From NCBI GenBank assembly GCA_900766135.1, contig CAAFUF010000023.1, positions 186,001 through 250,000 on the forward strand: a DNA stretch of 64,000 nt, in the 5' to 3' direction. This stretch comes from Paenibacillaceae bacterium. Its GTDB lineage: Bacteria; Bacillota; Bacilli; Paenibacillales; Paenibacillaceae. Positions 7,697 through 14,675 of this stretch are shown here, piece after piece; the first letter of the stretch is position 1; each line of letters begins with the position of its first letter. The position numbers and the translations under genes were made by a program. Below the pieces are notes generated by a model that saw only the letters and a program-made list of their open reading frames with translations, did not search any database and was not told the origin of the DNA.

Positions 7697-8782
7697 ATGG
7701 AAAATCGTAATACTCCATCTACAACCCGATCGGAACAACCTCATTTCGAGTTTGGCCTTTATACGTTTGGCGATCTATTAGCTAATCCTCATAGTAAGTT
7801 AAAAGTCTCGCCTCAGCAGCGCCTTCGGGAGATTCTGGACGCCGCCGTTCTAGCGGACGAAGCAGGCCTCGACATCTTTGGTGTCGGGGAACACCATACC
7901 CTGGATTTCTCGGTATCGGCAACATCCGTCGTTCTGGCGGCAATCGCCCAGGCTACGAAACGGATTCGCTTGACCAGCGCCACAACGGTCCTTAGTACCG
8001 TTGATCCGGTGCGGTTATTCGAAGATTTCGCTACGCTCGATTTGCTGTCGAACGGTCGAGCAGAGATCATTGCCGGACGCGGGGCCTTCGTTGATTCCTT
8101 CCCGCTCTTCGGTTATGATTTGGCCGACTACGGTGAGTTGTTCGCGGAGAAACTCGACCTGCTCCTGAAGCTCGGCGAACGGGAGCGAATCGTTTGGAAC
8201 GGCCAATTTCGCAGCGCGATCAACAACCTGGAAATCGCCCCGCGGCCGCAGCAACCGCAGATCCCTGTTTGGGCCGGCGTCGGAGGAACGCCCCAAAGCG
8301 CCGTGAATGCGGGCCGCCGCGGCTTAGGCATGGCGCTGGCGATCCTTGGCGGAACGCCGGAGCGGGCAAAACCGCTCGTCGATTTGTACCGCGAGGCCGG
8401 AATCGAAGCCGGGCATGACCCGGCGAAGCTGAAAGTAGCGGTGACCGGCCACGGCTATGTGGCTGAAACGGAGCGCCAGGCTCAGGATGAGTTCTTCCCC
8501 TATTACAGCAATTACTTGAACCATTTCCTGGGACAGCGGACGGGACGAGGGAGAATGTCCCGCGCCGAGTTCGATATGATCACAGGCCCCGAAACGGCGA
8601 TCCCCGTCGGTAATCCGGACCAGGTCGCCGAAAAAATATTGCGTCAGCACGAACTGTTCGGCCATAACCGCTACATCCTGCAGCTGGATATCGGCGGCAT
8701 GCCTTTTGCCAAGGTGGCCAAAGCGATCGAATTGCTGGCAACGAAAGTCGTACCGGTCGTCCGGCAAGCAATGGATAAGTAA
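7697..8782 (+). CDS. LLM-class flavin-dependent oxidoreductase
   Basis: This 361-residue protein is of the bacterial-luciferase-like superfamily. Visible hallmarks are ADEAGLDIFGVGEHHTLDFSV, RIRLTSATTVLSTVDPVRLFEDFATLDLLSNGRAEI and PVWAGVGGTPQSAVNAG, the usual FMN/F420-type TIM-barrel landmarks. The enzyme would oxidise an organic substrate with reduced FMN supplied by a reductase; the FMN reductase at 9055 is a plausible partner. A paralogue is encoded at 25492. AGCAGG precedes the ATG. Flanking HxlR and leader elements suggest induction by a toxic or sulfur-containing compound, which is inference. The substrate is unknown. Confidence 0.92.
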   Translation: MENRNTPSTTRSEQPHFEFGLYTFGDLLANPHSKLKVSPQQRLREILDAAVLADEAGLDIFGVGEHHTLDFSVSATSVVLAAIAQATKRIRLTSATTVLSTVDPVRLFEDFATLDLLSNGRAEIIAGRGAFVDSFPLFGYDLADYGELFAEKLDLLLKLGERERIVWNGQFRSAINNLEIAPRPQQPQIPVWAGVGGTPQSAVNAGRRGLGMALAILGGTPERAKPLVDLYREAGIEAGHDPAKLKVAVTGHGYVAETERQAQDEFFPYYSNYLNHFLGQRTGRGRMSRAEFDMITGPETAIPVGNPDQVAEKILRQHELFGHNRYILQLDIGGMPFAKVAKAIELLATKVVPVVRQAMDK

Positions 8783-8836
8783 GTTGAATAAGTAATAGAC
8801 CGCAACCGATAGAGAAAGGCAAGGTCTCAATGTCAA

Positions 8837-8870
8837 GGAACGGATCCGGCGGGATGCGTTCCATTTTATT
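8837..8870 (+). terminator. Terminator after LLM oxidoreductase
   Basis: GGAACG and ATCC pair with GGAT and CGTTCC with one bulge, followed by ATTTTATTT. Confidence 0.55.
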
Positions 8871-8891
8871 TACAAACTTTTTGTAAGCTAC

Positions 8892-8933
8892 TTGACAAAA
8901 GGAACCATAGCGAATATCATATATCTCATATTC
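8892..8933 (+). promoter_or_regulatory. Strong promoter with overlapping palindromic operator
   Basis: TTGACA at 8892-8897 and TATCAT at 8915-8920 are spaced by 17 bp. A 22-bp palindrome with 18 of 22 symmetric positions (GAATAT…ATATTC, 8912-8933) covers the -10, the layout of a repressor site of the MarR/OhrR or HxlR kind. It drives the FMN reductase gene. Confidence 0.65.
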
Positions 8934-9054
8934 AAGTAATCCGAATTAAGGATATTGGAGAAGTTTGTGATTTATGCTTGGTGGTGTGTGACTAATGGGC
9001 TTTTGGGGTAAATTATTTGGTAGAAGAACTACCACAATCAAGGAGGAAAAGATC

Positions 9055-9594
9055 GTGTCGAAATTGAATATCGGGATTATTTTGGGAAGCACGCGCGAAG
9101 GGCGCGTTAGCCCGCAGGTCGGCGAATGGGTGAAAAAACATGCGGACGCTCGCGGCGACGCGAACTATGAAATCATCGACATTGCCGACTTCAAACTGCC
9201 GCTGCTCGGCGAAGCGGACGCAAGCGAGCAAGCTGCCGCTTGGAACAACAAGCTGAATGGCTTGGACGGCTTCGTATTCATTGTGCAAGAATACAACCAC
9301 AGCATTACCGGCGCCTTGAAGAATGCGCTCGATTACGCGCGCGAGGCATGGAACAACAAAGCGGCCGGGATCGTTAGCTACGGTTCCGTGGGCGGTGCCC
9401 GTGCAGCCGAACATCTGCGCGGCATTCTGGGCGAATTGATGGTTGCCGACGTGCGCGTGCACGTTGCGCTTTCGCTGTTCACCGACTTCGAGAACTACAG
9501 TGTATTCAAGCCGGCCGATCTGCACCAGACGAACTTGAACGACATGCTGGATCAAGTGCTCGCTTGGAGCGGCGCGTTGAAGACGCTGCGTTAA
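9055..9594 (+). CDS. NADPH-dependent FMN reductase
   Basis: This 179-residue flavodoxin-like protein has the FMN-phosphate loop GSTREGRVSPQVGEWV near the N-terminus, then VFIVQEYNHSITGALKNALDY and GIVSYGSVGGARAAEHLRG. These are standard features of the NADPH-dependent FMN reductase (YieF/AzoR-like) family. The GTG at 9055 is chosen because AAGGAGG lies 8 bp before it; an in-frame ATG at 8995 would add 20 residues without a ribosome site. It may supply reduced FMN to the LLM oxidoreductase upstream or act as a quinone/azo reductase. It has its own repressor-type promoter and a clear terminator. Confidence 0.9.
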   Translation: MSKLNIGIILGSTREGRVSPQVGEWVKKHADARGDANYEIIDIADFKLPLLGEADASEQAAAWNNKLNGLDGFVFIVQEYNHSITGALKNALDYAREAWNNKAAGIVSYGSVGGARAAEHLRGILGELMVADVRVHVALSLFTDFENYSVFKPADLHQTNLNDMLDQVLAWSGALKTLR

Positions 9595-9620
9595 GATTCA
9601 TTTCCGAGTAGGTTCTAGTG

Positions 9621-9660
9621 AAACCCCTGTACCTTAATGATATGGTGCAGGGGTTTTTTT
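9621..9660 (+). terminator. Rho-independent terminator
   Basis: AACCCCTGTACC pairs with GGTGCAGGGGTT and is followed by a run of seven T. Confidence 0.9.
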
Positions 9661-9870
9661 GCATGATTGCCGGAGCGGACGCTGCTTTGAATCATTAGGT
9701 TTTGGAACGTAAAGGCACGGTCAGGTTGATAGTCCAGACGCGCTTGCCGTTTTCTGTATAGGCGAAACAAGGAAGACCCCTCCCAGCGCCTGAATCGCAT
9801 TCGCTGTGACGTTTGTCATATCGGCAGGGAGGCCGCTTTTGCTAATTGTACCTTAGGAGGTGGATGACGC

Positions 9871-10047
9871 ATGAAAGTCAATTATCCTTTGAAAGGGACC
9901 GCGGATCTCAAGGAGATCAAGGAATCCCTCAAACCGTTTGGCGGACGCTGCGCCAAAATCGTAGATGGAACATTGGAATACCAGGTTAAGGATGAAAACG
10001 AAAAAGCCGCGTATGAGGCCATGAAGGAAAAAGGTTATATCGGCTAA
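9871..10047 (+). CDS. 58-residue protein of unknown function
   Basis: An ATG at 9871 with an excellent TTAGGAGGTGG site opens a 58-codon frame ending at 10047, directly before a strong bidirectional terminator. The product starts MKVNYPLKGTADLKEIKES and ends with EAMKEKGYIG. It is charged, has no membrane segment and has one Cys (Cys27). Codon use matches neighbouring genes. It looks like a compact alpha/beta domain, but I do not recognise the family. The 210-bp gap before it (9661-9870) shows no other convincing gene. Confidence 0.75.
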   Translation: MKVNYPLKGTADLKEIKESLKPFGGRCAKIVDGTLEYQVKDENEKAAYEAMKEKGYIG

Positions 10048-10063
10048 TCCGGTGATAGGAACA

Positions 10064-10106
10064 AGAAGGCGTCCCCGCCATGAGACTCGGCACAGGGACG
10101 CCTTCT
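10064..10106. terminator. Bidirectional terminator
   Basis: AGAAGGCGTCCC pairs with GGGACGCCTTCT between the 58-residue gene and the convergent kinase gene. A/T-rich flanks lie on both sides. Confidence 0.8.
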
Positions 10107-10113
10107 TCTATTA

Positions 10114-11427
10114 TCAGGAGAGATGCACGTAGAACGTGGTGGACTGGCCTAAGGTGCTTTTGGCGTAGATTCGGCCTTTATGCTGCTCGACGATCGACTT
10201 CGCTATCGCCAGACCCAGGCCATAACCGCCTTGTTTGCGTACCCGCGAGGCGTCCGTCCGGTAGAAGCGGTCGAAGATCCGCGGCAGATGCTCGGGCGGG
10301 ATGCCTTCCCCGGTGTTGGCGAGCGCCAGGACCGCTTCGTGATGCTGCTTCTTAAGCGACAAGGTGATCTCCCCATGAGGGTTGGTATATTTCGCTGCAT
10401 TATCCAGCAGGATCATGACGACCTGCTTGATCTGCTCCGGGTTGCCGTAGGCGGTGAGCCCTGGTTCGATGTCGTAGTTCAGGACCAGCTCTTTTTCAAA
10501 AATGACCGCCTCCATCGTCAGCAGCACACTTTCCACCGCCTCGCTCAGATCAAAGCGGGAGAACAGGACGGTCGCTTTGGCGTCGTCCATTTCGGTCAAA
10601 TACAGCAAGTCGCGGGTCAGCTTGGACATCCGCTCGGTTTCCGACTTGATATAGTGCAGCCATTTGGCCTGCCGGGAGATCGTCTCTTCCGGATTGGCCA
10701 GCAGCACGTCCGCATTGGTGTTGATGATGGCCAGCGGCGTCTTTAATTCGTGCGAGGCATCGGCGATAAATTGCTTTTGCTTGTCGAAGGCTTCCTTGAC
10801 CGGGGCGATGGCCCGATTGGCAAAAAATCGGCTGGCAAAATACAAAGCGATCAGCATGCCCACCCCCACGGCGGAGAAGGTATAGATCAGATTGGTCAGG
10901 ATCTCCTTTCGGGCCGTCACGTCCAGGAAGACCAGCATATACCCGTTGCCGACGGGCCGCACGTTAAAGATCCAGCGGCTGCCGTCCAGGCTGAATTGCC
11001 CGGTCTCGCGGTGCTCGGCTGCCGCTTCCGCCAGCGCCTGTTGGTAGAACTCCTCGTCCATCTCGAACTTGGACATATAGGAGACGAGCTCGAAGTTCTT
11101 ATCGCTCAGCAGCATGAACGACACGGAGCGGTCCATGGGGGCTTCTCCGGAGCGATTCAGCGGTCCGCTGTCGCGGGGCGAACCCTCCTCCAAGCCGCTG
11201 CCCATGCCGCCGCCCATCCCTCGATCAGCCATGCCGCTGCCCATCCGCGGTTCGTTGTGGCCGGGGGATTTTTCATAGGATTCCATGACCTTGCGCAAAT
11301 CCATTTCGATGTCGGTTTGGACGTCACGGTAAGTGATGATATAAATGCCGGCGAACGCCACCAGCATCATGATGGAGATGGTCAGCAGGTTGACGATCAG
11401 AAACCGGTTCCTAAGCTTCGTGAACAT
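10114..11427 (-). CDS. Sensor histidine kinase with Met/Gly-rich extracellular loop
   Basis: This 437-residue kinase has two membrane segments (about 10-32 and 180-203) enclosing a sensor loop of about 145 residues. Residues 57-82 of that loop are a low-complexity Met/Gly-rich stretch with repeated MGSGM/GMGGGM units. The HATPase core shows DASHELKTPLAIINTNAD with His226, then DNAAKYT, NTGEGI and GYGLGLAI. Its ATG shares the A of the regulator's TAA stop (TAATG), so translation is coupled. The operon promoter carries the same box as the VTC operon on the other side of the gap, so this kinase probably senses a surface or metal/polymer cue and controls that operon. The ligand is unknown. Confidence 0.94.
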   Translation of the reverse strand: MFTKLRNRFLIVNLLTISIMMLVAFAGIYIITYRDVQTDIEMDLRKVMESYEKSPGHNEPRMGSGMADRGMGGGMGSGLEEGSPRDSGPLNRSGEAPMDRSVSFMLLSDKNFELVSYMSKFEMDEEFYQQALAEAAAEHRETGQFSLDGSRWIFNVRPVGNGYMLVFLDVTARKEILTNLIYTFSAVGVGMLIALYFASRFFANRAIAPVKEAFDKQKQFIADASHELKTPLAIINTNADVLLANPEETISRQAKWLHYIKSETERMSKLTRDLLYLTEMDDAKATVLFSRFDLSEAVESVLLTMEAVIFEKELVLNYDIEPGLTAYGNPEQIKQVVMILLDNAAKYTNPHGEITLSLKKQHHEAVLALANTGEGIPPEHLPRIFDRFYRTDASRVRKQGGYGLGLAIAKSIVEQHKGRIYAKSTLGQSTTFYVHLS

Positions 11428-12104
11428 TAGGGGGTCACCTCTAATACGTACCCGACGCCCCGTATCGTGCCGATCCGGACGGTGGAATGGAGGAACGTCA
11501 GTTTTTTGCGCAAAAAGGAGATATACACTTCCACGTTGTTATGCTCCACCTCGGAATCAAACCCCCACAGCTTTTCGATAATTTGCTCCTTGGAGGTTAC
11601 GGCTTGCTTACGGGCGATCAACAGCTCCAGCAGCTCGCATTCCTTCAGGTTCAGCTTGATCTCTTTCCCTTGGGAGGAGAGCTTCAGGTTCGTCGTATTG
11701 AGTTCGATGTCTCCGAATTTCAGAGCGTCCTCCGGGATGACTTCGCCTTTGCGCCGGAGCGCGGCCCGGATGCGGGCCATCAGCTCCTCCGTCGAAAACG
11801 GCTTGGCGATGTAATCGTCGGCGCCGTAATCAAGTCCGGACACCTTGTCCTCGATCTCCCCTTTGGCGGTCAGCAGGATCACGGGAGTGGAAATGCCTTC
11901 GGCACGTAGCATTTTCAGCACGGTGAACCCGTCCATCTTCGGCATCATCACGTCCAGAAGCAGCAAATCGTAGATGCCGCTCATCGCGTTGTCCAGGCCC
12001 GCCTCGCCGTCGTGAACCACGTCCACGGAATAATGGTGTTTTTTTAGGATCTGCGACAGGGCTTCCGCCAAATGAACCTCGTCTTCTGCGATTAATATTC
12101 TCAT
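11427..12104 (-). CDS. OmpR-family response regulator
   Basis: This 225-residue regulator has a receiver domain starting MRILIAEDEVHLAEAL with predicted phosphorylation site Asp51 in LLLLDVMMP. Its winged helix ends VRIGTIRGVGYVLEV. The ATG at 12104 is preferred to a longer in-frame reading to 12317 because it has GGAGGAAGG upstream and begins exactly at the conserved receiver start. It is the first gene of a two-gene operon with the kinase. The promoter box it shares with the VTC operon suggests autoregulation plus control of that operon. Confidence 0.95.
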   Translation of the reverse strand: MRILIAEDEVHLAEALSQILKKHHYSVDVVHDGEAGLDNAMSGIYDLLLLDVMMPKMDGFTVLKMLRAEGISTPVILLTAKGEIEDKVSGLDYGADDYIAKPFSTEELMARIRAALRRKGEVIPEDALKFGDIELNTTNLKLSSQGKEIKLNLKECELLELLIARKQAVTSKEQIIEKLWGFDSEVEHNNVEVYISFLRKKLTFLHSTVRIGTIRGVGYVLEVTP

Positions 12105-12162
12105 CCTGGGTGCCTTCCTCCGCAAGTTATTCACACATGTTGCTCGCTTCTCTAATGTAGCC

Positions 12163-12194
12163 ATTATATCAGGATTACCTTTAATCAACCTTAA
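12163..12194 (-). promoter_or_regulatory. Promoter and response-regulator box of the two-component operon
   Basis: On the minus strand TTAAGGTT-GA-TTAAAGGT (12194 to 12177) is followed after 8 bp by TATAAT (12168 to 12163). The direct repeats are about 10 bp apart and take the place of the -35, typical of an OmpR-family activated promoter. Confidence 0.75.
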
Positions 12195-12427
12195 CCAGCG
12201 GGGAGATTCGGCGGCGGATTTGCCTACGTTATACACGTTGGTAAGGTTGGCGCTGTCTGGAGTCGTGTTAGGGCGTTGGTGCTGTATCGGCGCTGTGTTG
12301 GTGCAGTGTTGTGGCACTATGTTGGTGCTACGTTGGTGCTCACGTTGGCGTTATGAGGTGCGTTGGGGCAGTGCCCTGTGTTGGGTCACGCTGTGCCTAA
12401 GTGCTCTGCTCTGGTGCCATGACGGCT

Positions 12428-12720
12428 CAACGCTGGTGAGAAACGCTAATGCGGCGAGGTGGCAGGATTGCCGAGTAACTAATTGTGTCGTATTTTTCAC
12501 TAGTCCCCACACAGCTCTACTGAAACCGCATGCGCTAACGCTGATCAGAAACGCTAATGCGGCAAATTTGCCGTTCTGGAATTTCTAACGCTTCTGAGCA
12601 ACGCTATTTCGAAGAACCCCCCCCCCATTTGCCCCGCAAAAATGGACAATAAGCTTTGTGATCCGCGTTAGAATCGCGAAACGGTCGTTTTGGCGGATAT
12701 AAGCGTTGTGGCAGGCGTTA
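12428..12720. repeat. Intergenic four-site element (array D) with an extra upstream copy
   Basis: The repeat is TAACGC-N8-AACGCT or close to it. Direct copies lie at 12536-12555 and 12586-12605 (50 bp apart), and inverted copies at 12652-12670 and 12702-12720 (50 bp apart). About 65 bp separates the inner copies centre to centre. A further direct copy lies at 12428-12447; the surrounding 27 bp matches 12537-12563 at 25 positions. A run of ten C lies at 12617-12626. No coding frame is convincing here. Confidence 0.75.
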
Positions 12721-12782
12721 GAGTCAATCATAGCACCAGTGTGTAGTGCCGGAGAGTACCAGTACCTAGCTGGAGCGATATG

Positions 12783-12965
12783 TAACGGACCGTAATGACC
12801 TTATTCCCTCATTTCCCGGCTATTTCCCGCTATAACGGACCCCAGTGACCTTAATTAGTCGGTTCGGCGTCAATTCAGCTATGTTTGCTCGAAATAAGGT
12901 CACCTGGGTCCGTTAGAGTCGAGCAAGTGTCTATAGTCAACAAATAGCGTCTCTGAGGTCCGTTA
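12783..12965. repeat. Intergenic four-site element (array C)
   Basis: The repeat is TAACGGACC…TGACCTTA, 21 bp. Direct copies lie at 12783-12803 and 12833-12853 (50 bp apart). Inverted copies lie at 12895-12915 and 12945-12965 (50 bp apart; the last is diverged, matching 15 of 21). The inner pair is 62 bp apart and could form a 21-bp stem with two mismatches. It is non-coding and lies between array D and the VTC operon promoter. Confidence 0.8.
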
Positions 12966-13124
12966 GCGCGGGGAGTGACGGAGGAGGAGAAGGTTACTTT
13001 GAACTTGGAAGGTTACGTGAGCAGCGGAGGGCCCGGCTGAATGCAAGATTCGACGTCGGATAGTCGCCCCCGAATACGCTTCGCGATCCGAAGCTGACTT
13101 TTTGAACGACCGCCTTCATCCTGC

Positions 13125-13156
13125 TTAAGGTTCGTTAAAGGTTGGGGGGCTATGAT
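13125..13156 (+). promoter_or_regulatory. Promoter and response-regulator box of the VTC operon
   Basis: TTAAGGTT-CG-TTAAAGGT (13125-13142) is followed after 8 bp by TATGAT (13151-13156). Sequence and spacing match the site in front of the two-component operon at 12163-12194. There is no consensus -35, so activation is expected. Confidence 0.75.
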
Positions 13157-13225
13157 ACAACCATGCCAAGCGGGAGACCCCCCCGCAAGATGTCAAAAGC
13201 AACCGCATGGAAAGGAAGGAATCGA

Positions 13226-13969
13226 ATGGCGATCGAGGTTTTCAACCGATACGAAAACAAATATTTGTTGGACGATGCGGCCTGCCGCCGGTTATACGAC
13301 GAGCTGCTCGAATATATGGAACCGGATGAATACAACAAGCAGCACGAGTTCTACTCCATTAGCAACCTGTATTTTGATACGAAGGACGACGCGTTGATCC
13401 GGAACAGTCTGGCCAAGCCCAAATACAAAGAGAAGCTGCGACTTCGGGCTTACGGCGTTCCGGATCCGAATGCGAAAGGGTACCTGGAGATCAAAAAGAA
13501 GGTGCTCGGCCTGGTGAACAAACGCCGGTCGGCGCTGGGGCTGCAAGAGGCTTATGAGTTCGTCCGGACGGGGACCGAGCCGGAGTACAAAGAATACATG
13601 AATCAGCAGGTCCTGCATGAAATCACCTACTTCTTGCAGCGTTACCAGCTGGAACCGAAGGTGTACTTGGCTTATGAACGTAAGGCGCTGTTTTGCAAAA
13701 CAAGCCGGGATTTGCGAATTACCTTCGATACGAATATCCGCAGCCGCCGGTATGATCTGAAGCTTGAGCTAGGCGACCATGGCGAGCCGCTGGTCGATAA
13801 CGGGTTGTGGCTCATGGAAGTGAAAGCCGAGAAAACCGTGCCCGTCTGGCTGGCCAAAATGCTGTCGGAGCACCAAATGTTCCGCACCCGCTTCTCCAAA
13901 TACGGCAATGAGTACAAAAAAATGCTGAAATTCAGAGATCTCGAAAAGGAGCGTATGCTGTATGCTTGA
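13226..13969 (+). CDS. VTC-domain polyphosphate polymerase
   Basis: This 247-residue protein shows the VTC tunnel-domain pattern: RYENKYLL at the start, YFDT, EKLRLRAYG, LEIKKKVLG, KVYLAYERKALF, RITFDTNIRSRRYDL and LMEVKAEKTVPVW. The many conserved Lys/Arg and Glu residues correspond to the nucleotide- and phosphate-binding strands of yeast Vtc4, which makes polyphosphate from ATP. Bacterial homologues are annotated as polyphosphate polymerases from this similarity. The ATG at 13226 has GGAAGGAA upstream; the in-frame ATG at 13142 lies inside the promoter. It overlaps the DUF4956 gene by 8 bp. The active site probably faces the cytoplasm. Confidence 0.88.
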   Translation: MAIEVFNRYENKYLLDDAACRRLYDELLEYMEPDEYNKQHEFYSISNLYFDTKDDALIRNSLAKPKYKEKLRLRAYGVPDPNAKGYLEIKKKVLGLVNKRRSALGLQEAYEFVRTGTEPEYKEYMNQQVLHEITYFLQRYQLEPKVYLAYERKALFCKTSRDLRITFDTNIRSRRYDLKLELGDHGEPLVDNGLWLMEVKAEKTVPVWLAKMLSEHQMFRTRFSKYGNEYKKMLKFRDLEKERMLYA

Positions 13970-14651
13970 TTCCCTCTTTAACGTCAGTTTGGCGACGACC
14001 GAGCTAACCTTCACCAACGCCATCGTCACCATTCTCATAGCGATCGTTCTTGGCGGCATCATCAGCTTCACCTATATGAAAACCAACCCGCAAGGGTATT
14101 CGCAAAACTTTACCCTCACGATGGTCCTGCTGCCCTCCATCGTGGCGATCATCATTCTCTTGATCGGCAGCAACGTGGCCCGGGCGTTCAGCTTGGCCGG
14201 GGCGTTCTCGATCATCCGCTTTCGCAGCGCGCCGGGCGATCCGAAGGACATTTCCTACGTCCTGTTTACGATGGCGGCCGGCCTGGCCTGCGGGGTGGGT
14301 TCCTTCGGCTACGCCGTGCTGTTCACTCTCATTCTCTGCGTGCTGATGGTCCTCTTGAACCGGTTCCGTTACGGCTCGCCCCAAACGCAGCAGAAGACGC
14401 TGAAAGTGACGATTCCGGAAAATTTGGGTTACGAGGAAGCATTCGATGAAGTGTTTAAGAAACACAACGTAGATTACGAGCTTCGGAAAATCCGGACCAC
14501 CGAACTGGGCAGCCTGTATGAGCTGGTGTACAGCATCAAGCTGGACCGCCTGATCAACCAAAAGGAGTTTCTTGACGATATTCGCTGCCGCAACGGCAAC
14601 TTGGATCTTTCGCTGACCATGAGTCCGACGACAACGGCGGACGGCTATTAA
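13962..14651 (+). CDS. DUF4956 membrane protein
   Basis: This 229-residue protein has four predicted membrane segments in residues 12-145 (for instance AIVTILIAIVLGGIISF, LLPSIVAIIILLIGSNV and YAVLFTLILCVLMVLL). A conserved loop AGAFSIIRFRSAPGDPKDISYVL follows the second segment. The soluble C-terminal domain has about 80 residues and looks ferredoxin-like. Such proteins occur beside VTC-domain proteins, suggesting they form the membrane part of a polyphosphate-making or -translocating complex, as Vtc1 does in yeast; that function is inferred. The start overlaps the VTC gene end, implying coupled translation. Confidence 0.88.
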   Translation: MLDSLFNVSLATTELTFTNAIVTILIAIVLGGIISFTYMKTNPQGYSQNFTLTMVLLPSIVAIIILLIGSNVARAFSLAGAFSIIRFRSAPGDPKDISYVLFTMAAGLACGVGSFGYAVLFTLILCVLMVLLNRFRYGSPQTQQKTLKVTIPENLGYEEAFDEVFKKHNVDYELRKIRTTELGSLYELVYSIKLDRLINQKEFLDDIRCRNGNLDLSLTMSPTTTADGY

Positions 14652-14675
14652 ATCAAAAGGGAAGGAATGAGAACG

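Noticed and set aside
12220..12588. 122-codon frame in the gap before the VTC operon
   Set aside because: It consists of repeated GTTGG/GCTGT tracts and part of array D, with no ribosome site.
12617..12626. Ten-C run as a phase-variation tract
   Set aside because: It lies in non-coding DNA between repeat copies and not in a gene or between promoter boxes.
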